From the NCBI GenBank assembly GCA_015232395.1, contig JADFZT010000037.1:1-45844 (forward strand): a DNA stretch of 45,844 nt. The letters are read 5' to 3'. The notes beneath the pieces are model-generated. The model was given only the letters and a program-made list of their open reading frames with translations. It made no database searches and was not told the origin of the DNA. Made by a program: the position numbers and the translations under genes. Origin of the DNA: Magnetococcales bacterium. Lineage in GTDB: Bacteria > Pseudomonadota > Magnetococcia > Magnetococcales > JADFZT01. This document shows, one piece after another, positions 1 through 9,900 of this stretch (position 1 is the stretch's first letter; each line of letters starts with the position of its first letter).

Positions 1-20
1 TGGGGATAACCTGCACAACA

Positions 21-42
21 TCCCGTTATAAAACGGGATTTT
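21..42 (+). terminator. Hairpin followed by T run (possible terminator)
   Basis: A perfect 7-bp inverted repeat, TCCCGTT and AACGGGA, has a 4-base ATAA loop and is followed directly by TTTT. This is the usual form of a short intrinsic terminator reading on the plus strand. It would serve a gene that lies left of the window. It could also be a mobile-element end, because an IS66-type remnant begins about 20 bases further on. Confidence 0.4.
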
Positions 43-63
43 ACAAATTTCCGTGTCTACCCG

Positions 64-327
64 TCAGAAACCCAGGCCTTTGCCTCTACCCTGTGCCGGG
101 GTGGTATCGTCCTTGTCGGTTTGCGACGGAGGGATAGAGGAGTTTTTGCTGGTCTTGCGCGTCTGTTTTTCCAGAAATATCGACAGTATCAGATCAACGA
201 TCAAAAGCAGGCTGGCCATCAGCGCCTGAATTTCGTCTGAAACCTTGCCAGATGACCGTAGGGCGTCAAACTCGGCCTTCAAGCGGTCAATCTCAGCGCG
301 CACAGATGTTTTGTCCATGGAAGCCAT
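64..327 (-). pseudogene. IS66-type transposase, N-terminal remnant
   Basis: This 87-codon frame resembles the N terminus of IS66-family transposases that carry a DUF6444-like leader. It has an amphipathic, Leu-rich helix (about residues 12-53) followed by a Thr/Ser/Asn-rich linker with the segment NSSIPPSQTDKDD, a hallmark of this group. The frame stops just after the linker. The zinc-finger and DDE domains, normally a further 350-400 residues, are absent, so this is a truncated remnant and cannot be an active transposase. The assignment rests on the linker motif and helix only. The stop codon may have been created at the deletion junction. Confidence 0.6.
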
Positions 328-556
328 GGCATTATTTTACCATGGTATTTTTCGGCCTCCCCAACAGCCCATAGTCGCCACAAAGCAAGCTGCGCCTTTG
401 CCAAACTCAAAATGTTGCCAAAAGCCCTTCCAGCGCCAATTCCACCCCCATTACGCCGGCATCTGATGCCGATCGGGGAAATGACCATTCTGGCATGGAA
501 AAATCGTGTCAAGAAATATCGTGCTGCCACCTCATTTTTTTTGGGGGGGCGAGCAG

Positions 557-1807
557 TTACCTTCCAGCTTTGTCTGGTTCCGGACTTTCATGCGCCAGGA
601 CCGTCGCCATGGGCGTGGCCCGTGGAGGAATGGATTGATACTCCTTCTGTTCTTCCACGGGCATGGGTAGCTTGACGGCCATGCGTCCCAGGGCGATCAG
701 ACCAACGACGCCATGAACGCCCGCCAAATACCAGAAGAAACCCTGGGGACCGGTGGAAGTCATGGTCAGGGAAACAAGGATAGGTCCCAAAACGGATCCG
801 ATGCCACTGGTCAGAATGAGGGCGCTTCCGGCCGAAACCATCTGATCCCTCTTAAGACCGTCGTTGGTAGTGGCCGAAGCAAGAGAATACAGTGGCAGGC
901 TGAATCCGCCAAACAGAGCTACCAATCCATAGAACACAGGTCCTGGGTTGTTTGAAGTCATGATGGCGCCCATCGCGGTGAACGCGGCGAGAAACGTTAC
1001 AGCGGTTATGACCGTTCTCCTGTTGATATGGTCGGAAAGGCGTCCGATAGGCCATTGCAACAATCCACCGCCGAGAATAGCCAATCCCATGAAAAGGGAG
1101 GTTTCACCAATAGAAAACCCCATCCCTGTGGCATAAAAAGCGCCCATGGACAATAAAACGCTGTTGGCCAAACCGCTGCCAAAAGCAGTGGCGACTCCGA
1201 GCGGAGCCAAGGAAAACAGGGCCTTTAATCCTATGTGGGAAGGGGTCTCGAAATGCGGCACATGGGTTACGCTCAACAATATTGGAACCAGCGACAGGGA
1301 AACCAGGGCAGAGACCAATATGAACAGCTCGAATCCCTCTGGATCCGCAATGTTAAGAAGAGATTGCCCACCCGACATGCCCATCAGTTGCGCCAACATG
1401 TAAATGGAGAGGACGCGACCCCGGGAAGTATTCTCCGCTTTGTCATTGAGCCAACTCTCCGCCACCATATAGAGCCCCGCGTAACAGAAGCCGGTAACCA
1501 GTCTGAAAAAACTCCATATGAATGGATGCACGAAAACGGCATGAAGAAGCACCCCCACCGATGCCAGAGAAGCCAGCGCCGCAAACACCCGTACATGCCC
1601 CACCCGGAAAATCATTTTTGGAGTTACCAGGGAACTGATTAAAAATCCTGCGAAATAGGCGGACATCACGAGTCCCGTAATCCCGATGGAAAAACCTTCC
1701 AGGTTGGCTCGCAGGCCCAGCAGGGATCCATGCAGACCGATGCTCAATTTCAACAGGGCGATGCCGAACAGAAGAGGCCACATGCCCCACAACACATTCC
1801 AAACCAC
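557..1807 (-). CDS. MFS transporter, YcaD-like
   Basis: A 416-residue polytopic inner-membrane protein of the major facilitator superfamily. About twelve hydrophobic segments are visible. The conserved loop GRLSDHINRR (near residue 255) is the motif-A-like sequence between helices 8 and 9. The N-terminal half, with its GLYMVAESWLND segment, matches the YcaD/UMF-type group of uncharacterised drug or metabolite exporters. The substrate is unknown. The start is a GTG preceded by GAGGA eight bases upstream. The gene follows rpoH by 47 bases on the same strand, so it could be read through from the htpX-rpoH unit. The C-terminal 40 residues are hydrophilic and charged. The family call is firm; the transported substrate cannot be told from sequence. 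Confidence 0.85.
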   Translation of the reverse strand: MVWNVLWGMWPLLFGIALLKLSIGLHGSLLGLRANLEGFSIGITGLVMSAYFAGFLISSLVTPKMIFRVGHVRVFAALASLASVGVLLHAVFVHPFIWSFFRLVTGFCYAGLYMVAESWLNDKAENTSRGRVLSIYMLAQLMGMSGGQSLLNIADPEGFELFILVSALVSLSLVPILLSVTHVPHFETPSHIGLKALFSLAPLGVATAFGSGLANSVLLSMGAFYATGMGFSIGETSLFMGLAILGGGLLQWPIGRLSDHINRRTVITAVTFLAAFTAMGAIMTSNNPGPVFYGLVALFGGFSLPLYSLASATTNDGLKRDQMVSAGSALILTSGIGSVLGPILVSLTMTSTGPQGFFWYLAGVHGVVGLIALGRMAVKLPMPVEEQKEYQSIPPRATPMATVLAHESPEPDKAGR

Positions 1808-1854
1808 AATGGATTTCCTCGATGACAGGGAGTTTCAAAACGACCATGCCGGTT

Positions 1855-2754
1855 TCACCAACCGGCATTGGGAATGAAATCCTCTATTGGAGCCGTCGCC
1901 AGTAAATGTTTCTTGAGCTTTCCCAAGGCCTTCTTCTCCAGTTGGCGGACCCGCTCCCGGCTCAAGGAGAGCAACCTGGCAAGTTCATCCAGAGTCTTGG
2001 GATGGTCGGTCTGGAATCGTTCGCGGATGATGATCCGCTCCCTGGGGTCCAGGTCGTCGATTCCTTTCTCGACCTGAGCGTGCAGGAAACGCTGCTGGTC
2101 CAGGGAAATGGCCCGGGCTTCCGGGCCAGGACGCGCATCAGGCAGAATCTCCACCCGGTTTCCGTCGTCATCCAGAATCGGCTGGTCCAGGGAAACGTCC
2201 TTTCCGGACAACCGGGCGTCCATCTCGATGATGGTGTCCGGATCGGTTCCGAATTGCGTGGCCAACGTTTCCGCCTCTTCTCTGTTCAAAGGCGCAAAAC
2301 CGGATTTGGATTGGCGCAGCTTGTAGAAAAGTTTCCGTTTCAGAGTGGTCGTGGCGATTTTCACCAGACTCCATGACTTCAAGATGAACTCATGAATGGC
2401 CGCCCGGATCCACCAGATGGCATAGGCTGCGAGGCGGACGCCGCGCAAGGGGTCGAACTTTTTTACCGCCTGCATCAGGCCGATGGTTCCCTCCTGAACC
2501 AGATCCGGCAGAGGAATTCCGTACCCCCGGTAATCCAAGGAGGCCGAGTAAACCAGGCGGAGGTGGGAAAAGACCAGCGTCTGGGCCGCTGACGTATCGT
2601 TTTGGATCCGAAACCGCGTGAACAGATCGGACTCCTCTTTCACCGTCAGGATGGGGGCTTCCATGGCTTTGGCGACAAATGACCTGAAGCCGTAATCGTC
2701 ATCAGACCAAACAAGGGGCCAAGTATCATTCCTGGCAACGATGTGGTTGCTCAT
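1855..2754 (-). CDS. rpoH: RNA polymerase sigma factor RpoH (sigma-32)
   Basis: A 299-residue group 3 sigma factor that directs RNA polymerase to heat-shock promoters. Region 2 contains DLVQEGTIGLMQAVKKFDP, the core-binding segment, followed by the region 2.4 stretch AYAIWWIRAAIHEFILKSW, which reads the -10 element. The RpoH box follows as KRKLFYKLRQSKSGF. This separates RpoH from RpoD/RpoS and is involved in core binding and chaperone/protease control. Region 4 ends with a helix-turn-helix, LDELARLLSLSRERVRQLEKK, that contacts the -35 element. Length matches the family. It lies 38 bases downstream of htpX, itself a typical RpoH target, so the pair is probably co-transcribed. The ribosome-binding site is weak (AAGAGA). 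E. coli RpoH is controlled by mRNA structure; I see no obvious counterpart here. Confidence 0.93.
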   Translation of the reverse strand: MSNHIVARNDTWPLVWSDDDYGFRSFVAKAMEAPILTVKEESDLFTRFRIQNDTSAAQTLVFSHLRLVYSASLDYRGYGIPLPDLVQEGTIGLMQAVKKFDPLRGVRLAAYAIWWIRAAIHEFILKSWSLVKIATTTLKRKLFYKLRQSKSGFAPLNREEAETLATQFGTDPDTIIEMDARLSGKDVSLDQPILDDDGNRVEILPDARPGPEARAISLDQQRFLHAQVEKGIDDLDPRERIIIRERFQTDHPKTLDELARLLSLSRERVRQLEKKALGKLKKHLLATAPIEDFIPNAGW

Positions 2755-2792
2755 TGTTGGTATCTCTTAAGTTTGAAGGGTTTTTCATTCAA

Positions 2793-3662
2793 TTATGCCT
2801 TGAGTGCCGCAATCCGTTCCTCCAGTGGAGGATGGCTCATGAAAAGGTTGGCCCATCCTCCGGCTCCGGAGATGCCGAATGCGGCCACCTCCTGGGGGAG
2901 GGAAGATTCGCCATGCGCCTGGCCGAGCCGCTCCAGGGCCGAGATCATTTTCTTGCGACCAGCTAGTCTGGCGCCGCCCGCATCGGCCCGAAATTCCCGA
3001 TATCTGGAAAACCACATGACCACAATACTGGCGAGCAGCCCGAAGACGATCTCGAGGATGAAGACGCTCAGGTGATAGAGGATGCCTTGGCCTGAGCTTT
3101 CCTCTTCATTGCGGGAAATCAGGTTGTCGAGCACTCCGCCCACCAACCGGGCGATGACGATCACGAAGGTATTCAGGACCCCCTGAATCAGGGTAAGCGT
3201 CACCATGTCGCCGTTGGCCACATGGCTGACCTCATGGGCCAGAACCGCCTCGACTTCGGAACGGTCCATTTGCTGGAGAAGTCCAGAGCTGACCGCCACC
3301 AAGGCATGGTTGCGGTACATGCCCGTGGCGAACGCATTCATCTCCGGCGCATTGTAGATAGCAACGTCCGGCATGCCGATTCCCGCTTCCCGGGCCTGTC
3401 TGGAGACCGTTTCAAGCAGCCAAGCTTCAGCCCTGTTACAGGGCTGTTCAATGATTTCCGCTCCCGTGCTCCATTTGGCCATGGATTTGGAAAGAGCCAG
3501 GGATAGGAAGGCTCCGCCCATGCCGAACAACGCCGCAAACATCAACAGGGAGCTTGTGGTTCCCTGGGAGATGCCCAAAAAGCTGGAGAGGATGTTCAAC
3601 ACGGTTCCAAGCACCAGAAGAACCGCCAGGTTGGTGGCGAGGAACAGAAAAATTCTTTTCAT
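2793..3662 (-). CDS. htpX: Zinc metalloprotease HtpX
   Basis: A 289-residue inner-membrane M48-family protease that takes part in quality control of damaged membrane proteins. Two N-terminal hydrophobic segments (about residues 4-30 and 38-58) anchor it. The catalytic zinc motif HEVSH is at residues 143-147, and a second membrane hairpin follows. A downstream [14 protein letters not shown] segment supplies the third zinc ligand Glu and the conserved Arg/Asp, and SHPPLEERI near the end is also typical. Length and domain order match E. coli HtpX. The ATG is preceded by AGGAG with eight bases of spacing. It is the first gene of a probable htpX-rpoH unit. A CTTGAAAC box about 50 bases upstream may be part of a heat-shock promoter. 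Confidence 0.95.
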   Translation of the reverse strand: MKRIFLFLATNLAVLLVLGTVLNILSSFLGISQGTTSSLLMFAALFGMGGAFLSLALSKSMAKWSTGAEIIEQPCNRAEAWLLETVSRQAREAGIGMPDVAIYNAPEMNAFATGMYRNHALVAVSSGLLQQMDRSEVEAVLAHEVSHVANGDMVTLTLIQGVLNTFVIVIARLVGGVLDNLISRNEEESSGQGILYHLSVFILEIVFGLLASIVVMWFSRYREFRADAGGARLAGRKKMISALERLGQAHGESSLPQEVAAFGISGAGGWANLFMSHPPLEERIAALKA

Positions 3663-3711
3663 CTTTGGACTCCTGTCGTTGATCTGTGCGCCTGTCCGCC
3701 ATAGGCTGGCG

Positions 3712-3719
3712 TTTCAAGT
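3712..3719 (-). promoter_or_regulatory. Sigma-32-like -35 box upstream of htpX
   Basis: Read on the minus strand this is CTTGAAAC, an exact match to the core of the heat-shock -35 element, and it lies about 50 bases before the htpX start. The -10 region at the expected distance (around 3692-3699) does not match the CCCCAT consensus well, so the site is only suggestive. If real, RpoH would drive its own gene through htpX. Confidence 0.3.
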
Positions 3720-4183
3720 TCTGTTTGACAGGACAAATAGAGCAAAAAACCGAAAAAGAAAAATGAAATAAAATGAAATTATCTTTCTGTTTTTATGATC
3801 GAAAAAAACGGATCATTAACTTCATGAAAATTGAATCAAACGATACTTTGATCTTGATGGTTGATCGTCACAATTGCTGGCGTCGATGGAGACGCGCCCC
3901 TGACACCAACGGAAGAGACGGCTTGAATAGCGCGAATGTCATACCTATATGAATTATATGGGTGTTTTCCAGGCCAGTCATTGGTAACGTCAACGCTGAT
4001 TTTCTCAAGATGGTTCAAAAACATGGATGACGAACATCAAATATTTTCAAGTAAAAAAATCGAACGTTGGATTGAAAATAAAGAATTTCCAGTCACGGCC
4101 CATCTGCTTTATAGAAGGCATGGTCTCGACAGATCACGAAGTTGGGTTGCCGAAAAACCAAACCGAACAACAAGGTAAAAAAA
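3720..4183. other. AT-rich divergent intergenic region
   Basis: About 460 bases separate the divergent htpX and CNBD-receiver genes. The stretch 3730-3850 is A-rich and contains a perfect 6-bp inverted repeat, ATGATC and GATCAT, with a 10-base spacer (3795-3816) that could be an operator. An open frame at 3936-4178 lacks a ribosome-binding site and recognisable similarity, so I do not call it a gene. Promoters for both flanking units probably lie here. Confidence 0.35.
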
Positions 4184-5206
4184 ATGGGCGCAGTCGCTGA
4201 ATCAGGCCGCAGGCTTGGCCGCAAATATCTTCCCGGGGAGATCATCTTTCAAGAAGGGGATCAGGCGGATGGGTTGTATATCATCCAGGATGGTGGTGTG
4301 GAACTGCGTTTTCCCGGGCAACAGGCTTCTGATAGCCAGGGCATCATACTTGGAAAAGGCCAGATGTTCGGAGAGGCGGCATTGTTTGGTCAATCACGGG
4401 CTCGATGTGCGACGGCCCGGGTTCTGGCGGACTCCTCCATTCTCAAGGTGGATGACAAGACCTTCATGACCCACCTTCATCAGGATCCCTCACTGGCTTT
4501 CCATGTTTTGAGGAACATGGCCGATAAGATCCAGGTTCTGGGCGGGACGCCGGCTGCGGCTTTGGCCTTGGCTGTAGATCATCCACTCCTCACCTCCGCA
4601 AAGCATATGGGCATGAATGCGCAACCGGCCAAAGTGTGGGTGGACGGGGTTGTGAAACAGAGCAGGACGCCCGCCGGCTTTCGGATTCTAATGATCGAGG
4701 ATGACCCGGACTACCAGGCTCTTGCGCAAGCGTGGCTGCCCATAGACTCCTGGGAAGAAAATTCCGACTCGCCGGAGCCATTTTTTTCACTCAGGCAGAC
4801 CGACTCCTTGGCAAAGGCCCTGGATATTCTCACCCATGAGGAGTTTGACCTGATTCTGCTGGATCTGAATCTACCGGATAGCGCAGGCCTTGAATCCATC
4901 ACCCGCGTACTCGGAAAAGCGGCCAATGTTCCCATCGTGGTATTCTCTGGAACGGATGATGAGAACCAGATCATCACGGCGGCTCAGCAAGGGGCAGAGG
5001 ATTATCTGATCAAGGGGCAGGTGTCCAAAACGCAATTCATCCGATCCATCCGTAGCGCGCTGGCACGCCATCGGCTTTCAGGAGACGGTATGGGAAGCCA
5101 TGACCGAAAGTCCGTCGGGAACCAGCCGGGAGGGAAAGGCGCTTCACAGCTGTCTAAGCTTCCCTGGCTGCGTAATCCGTTCAAAAGAAAAGGCGGATTG
5201 CATTGA
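4184..5206 (+). CDS. Cyclic-nucleotide-binding-domain / receiver fusion protein
   Basis: A 340-residue soluble signalling protein with two domains. Residues about 10-120 form a cyclic-nucleotide-binding-like beta roll. The phosphate-binding cassette is visible as GQMFGEAALFGQSRARCATARV, similar to the FGE...R-A signature of CRP-type folds. Residues about 160-300 are a response-regulator receiver: acidic pair in MIEDDPDY, phosphoacceptor Asp227 in LLDLNLPDSAG, switch Ser in VVFSGTDD and Lys in YLIKGQ. There is no DNA-binding output, so it may work by protein contact. The ATG at 4184 with AAGGT upstream is preferred over an earlier TTG. It is followed 37 bases later by a hybrid histidine kinase, its likely partner. 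The bound ligand (cAMP, cGMP or none) cannot be told. Confidence 0.85.
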   Translation: MGAVAESGRRLGRKYLPGEIIFQEGDQADGLYIIQDGGVELRFPGQQASDSQGIILGKGQMFGEAALFGQSRARCATARVLADSSILKVDDKTFMTHLHQDPSLAFHVLRNMADKIQVLGGTPAAALALAVDHPLLTSAKHMGMNAQPAKVWVDGVVKQSRTPAGFRILMIEDDPDYQALAQAWLPIDSWEENSDSPEPFFSLRQTDSLAKALDILTHEEFDLILLDLNLPDSAGLESITRVLGKAANVPIVVFSGTDDENQIITAAQQGAEDYLIKGQVSKTQFIRSIRSALARHRLSGDGMGSHDRKSVGNQPGGKGASQLSKLPWLRNPFKRKGGLH

Positions 5207-5243
5207 TTGGAAGTTTGCGGGCCGCCGTTGTTGGAGGAATGCA

Positions 5244-6935
5244 ATGATGAAACACCAAGACGCTATGGTTGAAGAGGGATTTCTGGCGCCGCAGGTTCTG
5301 CTTCAATTCCGAGAGCCAATCCTTGACGCATGGGCGTCCAAAAACAAAGGGACCGCTCAGCTCCAGGCGGGTGACATGCCGGATGTTAAGGTTCATGAGA
5401 ACAGGTCCCGGTTTTTGGATGCCCTGATGGAAATATATCGGGAAGAGGCAGGAAGCGGCTCAGATTCGAGCGCCATTGATCATGCGTTGGTCCTCTGCCA
5501 GGAAACGGAAGGATCGCATCCCCAGCATAATGTTTCCCAGCCGGAATCGGCTCATTTCCTGTTTTCCCTGCGTGAAGCGATGCTGCCGTTCCTGCAGGAG
5601 GTTTCCGGGGGCTCCTTGGATCTGTTCGCAAAGGAGATGGAACAACTCAACCAGGTTATCGACCGTTTGCGATTGATCAGTCTGGAGCGGCATATCCGAG
5701 CCCGAGAGAAGGTGATCACTGAGCAAGGCCGGGCCATGATTGAGTTGGCCGAAGCTTCCGTGAAGGCGAAAAGCCTTTTTCTTGCTTCCATGAGCCATGA
5801 GATTCGCACCCCAATTAGCGCCATTCTTGGAATGGGCGAGTTGTTGGCCGAATCGGATCTCAAACCGGATCAAGCCCAATACGTCCGGATTTCCAACAAG
5901 GCGGGTGAGACGCTGTTGGCCTTGATCAACGATATTTTGGATCTTTCCAAAATCGAAGCGGGACAGTTGGAATTGGAGTCAATGCCTTTCAACCTGACCG
6001 AGTTGATAGGTGATACGAAGGAGATTCTCTCTTTGCAGGCGCGTGATAAGGGATTGGCCATGACTTTGGCGCCGGAATCTTTCCCAAGCGACCTGTGGGT
6101 CATGGGCGATCCGACCCGGCTTCAACAGGTCCTTCTCAACCTGCTAAGCAACGCCATAAAATTCACCTCGGAAGGGAAAGTTTCCATCAGCCTGGAAAAG
6201 GGTAAAAACGGGTTGTTCTCCATCTCTGTTTCCGATACCGGCATCGGAATTCCGGAAGAAAAGCGGCAGCACGTTTTTCAGCCGTTTACCCAAGCGGACG
6301 CTTCCATTTCGCGGCAATACCGGGGAACAGGTCTCGGGTTGGCGATCTGCAGGCAACTTGCGGAAAAGATGGGGGGGCGCATTGATCTGAAGAGCCAGGT
6401 TGGCGTGGGCAGCACGTTCACTCTAGCCCTTTCTCTTCCCATGGCCGACATGCCTGAATTGGCCGTTTTAACCGGCGTCGAAAGGAATACAGGAACTCCG
6501 GGCCAGGACGCATCTTCGAATAAGCCTCTGTCCATTCTGCTGGCTGATGACGCCGAGGAAAACAGAATCCTTTTTGAGGCGTTTCTCAAACCAGCGGGAT
6601 ACACGCTCAAAATGGTACAGGACGGAGCCGAGGCGTTGATCCGGTTTCGGCAAGAGGATTTTGACTTGGTGTTTACCGACATCGAAATGCCAGTGATGGA
6701 CGGTTACGCGGCCACAAGGGCCATGCGGGCCTGGGAACGGGAAAACGACCGGTCTGCGACGCCCATCATTGCCCTGACCGCTCACGCCATGCGAGAACAT
6801 GCGGAGCGCAGCATCGAGGCGGGATGCGATTTCCACCTGACCAAGCCTTTCCGGAAGTCTCAACTGCTTGAGTGCATCGAGCGGTTTGGCAGGGAAAGCG
6901 GTTCAACCGCCAACCAGTTCATTTCAGGTCCATGA
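5244..6935 (+). CDS. Hybrid sensor histidine kinase (HisKA-HATPase-REC)
   Basis: A 563-residue cytoplasmic hybrid kinase with no membrane segment. The first 150 or so residues are not recognised and end in a probable coiled coil. The HisKA domain carries the phosphoacceptor His185 in FLASMSHEIRTPISAILGMG. The HATPase_c domain shows the N box DPTRLQQVLLNLLSNAIKFT, G1 DTGIGIPEEK and G2 GTGLGLAICRQLAEKMGG. The C-terminal receiver has its acidic pair in LADDAEEN and phosphoacceptor Asp479 in FTDIEMPVMDGY. The start at 5244 has GGAGG at ideal distance; earlier in-frame starts lie inside the preceding gene. It probably relays phosphate with the upstream CNBD-receiver protein. The signal must be cytoplasmic or brought by a partner. 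Confidence 0.92.
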   Translation: MMKHQDAMVEEGFLAPQVLLQFREPILDAWASKNKGTAQLQAGDMPDVKVHENRSRFLDALMEIYREEAGSGSDSSAIDHALVLCQETEGSHPQHNVSQPESAHFLFSLREAMLPFLQEVSGGSLDLFAKEMEQLNQVIDRLRLISLERHIRAREKVITEQGRAMIELAEASVKAKSLFLASMSHEIRTPISAILGMGELLAESDLKPDQAQYVRISNKAGETLLALINDILDLSKIEAGQLELESMPFNLTELIGDTKEILSLQARDKGLAMTLAPESFPSDLWVMGDPTRLQQVLLNLLSNAIKFTSEGKVSISLEKGKNGLFSISVSDTGIGIPEEKRQHVFQPFTQADASISRQYRGTGLGLAICRQLAEKMGGRIDLKSQVGVGSTFTLALSLPMADMPELAVLTGVERNTGTPGQDASSNKPLSILLADDAEENRILFEAFLKPAGYTLKMVQDGAEALIRFRQEDFDLVFTDIEMPVMDGYAATRAMRAWERENDRSATPIIALTAHAMREHAERSIEAGCDFHLTKPFRKSQLLECIERFGRESGSTANQFISGP

Positions 6936-6988
6936 TGCGCCTTGGACGGGCAAGTTCGGACCATTCGTAAAATCAAGGCCTATGACGT

Positions 6989-9900
6989 ATGAAGAAAATC
7001 TTTCAACCGGTTATTGCTCTCCTTACACTCCTCATCGTCATACCGGCGATGGTGTTCGCAGGCGAATTGGCGGGTTCGGATACCTTGGCGGCGCGTAAAA
7101 AGAGCCTTCAGGAATCCACCCTCCTTCTGAGCCAGGCCCAGCGGGAGTTTGAACTCCTTAAGGATGATCAGAAAAAGCGCCTGTCTGAGCTGCAAGCGGA
7201 TCATGTTGACCGTAACTTGGTGGAACAGGGGCGTCTTGATTTCGAAGCGGCCCGCATGAGCGTGGAAAGCGCCGATGTTGATCTACAAAGTCTGACCAGC
7301 GTCATCAAAGCCGAAGAAGCCGCCATCACTCAGCTCCAGCGTCAGATTCAAGCCCTGAAAAGCGCCACGGGCCAGGATGCCGAAACGGCCCGCAAGGAAC
7401 AGCTGCCCACCCTGGAAATGGAACTTGCCGAAAAGGAAAGACTCCTCTCCCTCGACAGGCAACGACTTGGGACTCTGGAGAAACTGCGAAAGGTTGCACA
7501 ACTGCGGCACCTGTTGGCATTGGAGTGGGTGGAGACGTTACAAGATCACTTCACCACGATCCAGAGAAAAAACCAACAAGAGGCGCAGGAACAGATCCTT
7601 GCCGAACTCCAGAAAAAAATCATGGCGCTACGCGACAAAATGGTCGAGTGGCGCGGCGAGATCGGCTCTTTGCCGGGGGACTCCAGCGAAGTCAACGGAA
7701 AACGACAGTTGTTGGAGTGGCGTATTTTCTTGGCCGAAGAGCGCATCCGTTACTTCCAATTGGAAATCCACATAGCAGAACTCCGGAGTCAACGAGGACC
7801 TGAAAATGATTCTCTTCCTGGCACGGAGACGTCAACTTCTGAAATCCAGTCCCGATTGGACGGACTGACGGGCTTCCTGGCCGACTCCAAGGCGGCCTTG
7901 GACCTCCTGCGCCGAAAAGAGGAAGTTCTGAACCAGCTATTGACTGTCACCGAAAAGCGGCCAACAACCGAATGGTTCAAATCATTGCAGACCACGGATA
8001 TCCAGGGGCTGATTCAATCCTATGGCGGTTTGAGGGAAACGGTCGAGGGTTTGCGCCGGACCGCCTCGAAGGAACAAAGTTCCGTGCGCCACATGCTTTC
8101 GGCGCAAATTCGCGCCGACCTTCTAACTCGGCAGATATTGCCCGCCACCGTTGAGGAATGGCAGACCCTTGGAGCGGGCTTGATGGCGTTTCCTGGAGAA
8201 CTGGGCAACAAAGGCACGGCCGCGTTTGAAGATTTTGGCAGGGCGTTCAAGGAGGCGCCGCTGTATTCATTGGGTCTGCTGTTCGCCCTGGAAACCCTTT
8301 GGTTGGCTCTGGCCTTGTGGGTTCGTGGCAAGATGGTCAAACAACAGGGAGGCTCGGAATCAGAGGAAGAAGTCAGCTTTGGGAGAGCCACGGCGTTACG
8401 CGTTGGCCTCATGATCCGGAAAAATTTTTGGATTCTTCTTCCGGCTGGCGGACTTGCCATCGCGGTTCCTGTCTTGGAATTGACTCCCCCTGGAAGCGTG
8501 GTTCTCTACACCCTGGCCGCCCTCCCGCCGGCCATTGGAATTGGCCTTCAGGCCATGCGGTTTTTTCTGATCGAATTCAACCCAAACGCGGGAATTGCCC
8601 AGATACGCCGTTTTAGAATCATGGCCGCCGTGCTGGTATTGGGAAGCGTCTATTCCGGCATGGTGGCACTAACCCATGCCATGACCTTTGCCCAGCCGTT
8701 GCAGGACCTGCTGGACAGACTGTTCATGGTATTCCTGTTTCTGGGCATTCTCCCCATCTTCGGCTTGCGACAGGGGGTCATTTCAGGCCTGTCTGAACGT
8801 CTGGGTGAAGGTTACTGGATGCAGGTCATACGATTCTTGAGCCTCATCATCCCGCTTTCCTTTCTGGCTTCGGCGACCATTGGCTTGGCCGGATACGTCA
8901 ATCTTGGATGGGTGGCCGGAAAATATATCTCCTGGTTGATCCTGGTCCTGGTGACCTGGTCGATACTCCATGGCCTCTGGGATGATCTGAATGTCTACCT
9001 GAAAAACCGCATCAATCTCCAGGTCAGGAATGGTCTGTTCTGGATCCAGAGCGTACTCGATCCGATTTACCGGATCGTTCGACTGCTGCTGTTTGCCGGA
9101 GCTTGGTTCGGGCTGTTTTTTCTTTATGGATGGGACATCCAGTCCAAACCGGTTCAATTGCTCATCAAGGCCTGGTCGTGGGTTTTGTTCGACTGGGGTA
9201 AAACACCTATCCAGGTTTCGGATCTGGCGTTGTTGATCGTATTGATCGGCGGGTTTGTCTGGCTGAGCCGTTGGGTTCGGCAACTGACCTATCGGGTGAT
9301 GTTTCGGAAGGTCGCCGATGTTGGTATCCGACACAGCCTTTCCGTCTTTGCCCAGTATGCTGTCGTTATTCTTGGTTTTTTGTTCACCCTGCGCTACATG
9401 GGAATCGATCTGACCAACCTGGCTATTGTGGCCGGCGCATTGGGCGTGGGCATGGGTTTCGGCCTTCAGAACGTGGCCAACAATTTCGTCAGTGGACTGC
9501 TTCTTCTGTTGGAGAGGCCCATTCGAACAGGAGATATCATTCAGGCCAGCGCCAAGGAAGGGGAAGTTACCAAGATCGGTATTCGGGCGGTTACCCTCAA
9601 AACCTGGGACAATCATGAGGTCATCATTCCCAACTCGGAGATCGCCTCCAACACCTTTACCAACTGGACACACAGCAACCCTGTTATTCGAACGTTTTTC
9701 CTGGTGGGTGTGCATTACGATGCCGATCCCCACCACGCCATCCGTGTCATTCGTGAGGCCCTGAAGGAGAACGAATACATTCTGGAGGATCCCGAACCAG
9801 TGGTTTGGCTTAGCAATTTTGGCGCATCATCAGTAGACCTCCATGTCCATTATTTTTCCGATTGGCGCGTTCGCAAACCCATGGCCATCAAGTCTCAGGC

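Noticed and set aside
461-480. Palindrome CGGCATCTGATGCCG near the end of the MFS gene, considered as a terminator
   Set aside because: There is no T run on either side and the loop is too small for a standard terminator hairpin.
3936-4178. 80-codon plus-strand frame upstream of the CNBD-receiver gene
   Set aside because: No ribosome-binding site, no recognisable similarity, and it lies in an AT-rich promoter region.
8783-9736. 317-codon minus-strand frame opposite the mechanosensitive channel
   Set aside because: It is a shadow of the channel gene. The translation is rich in Gln, Asp and Pro without domain features, while the plus strand encodes clear MscS motifs there.
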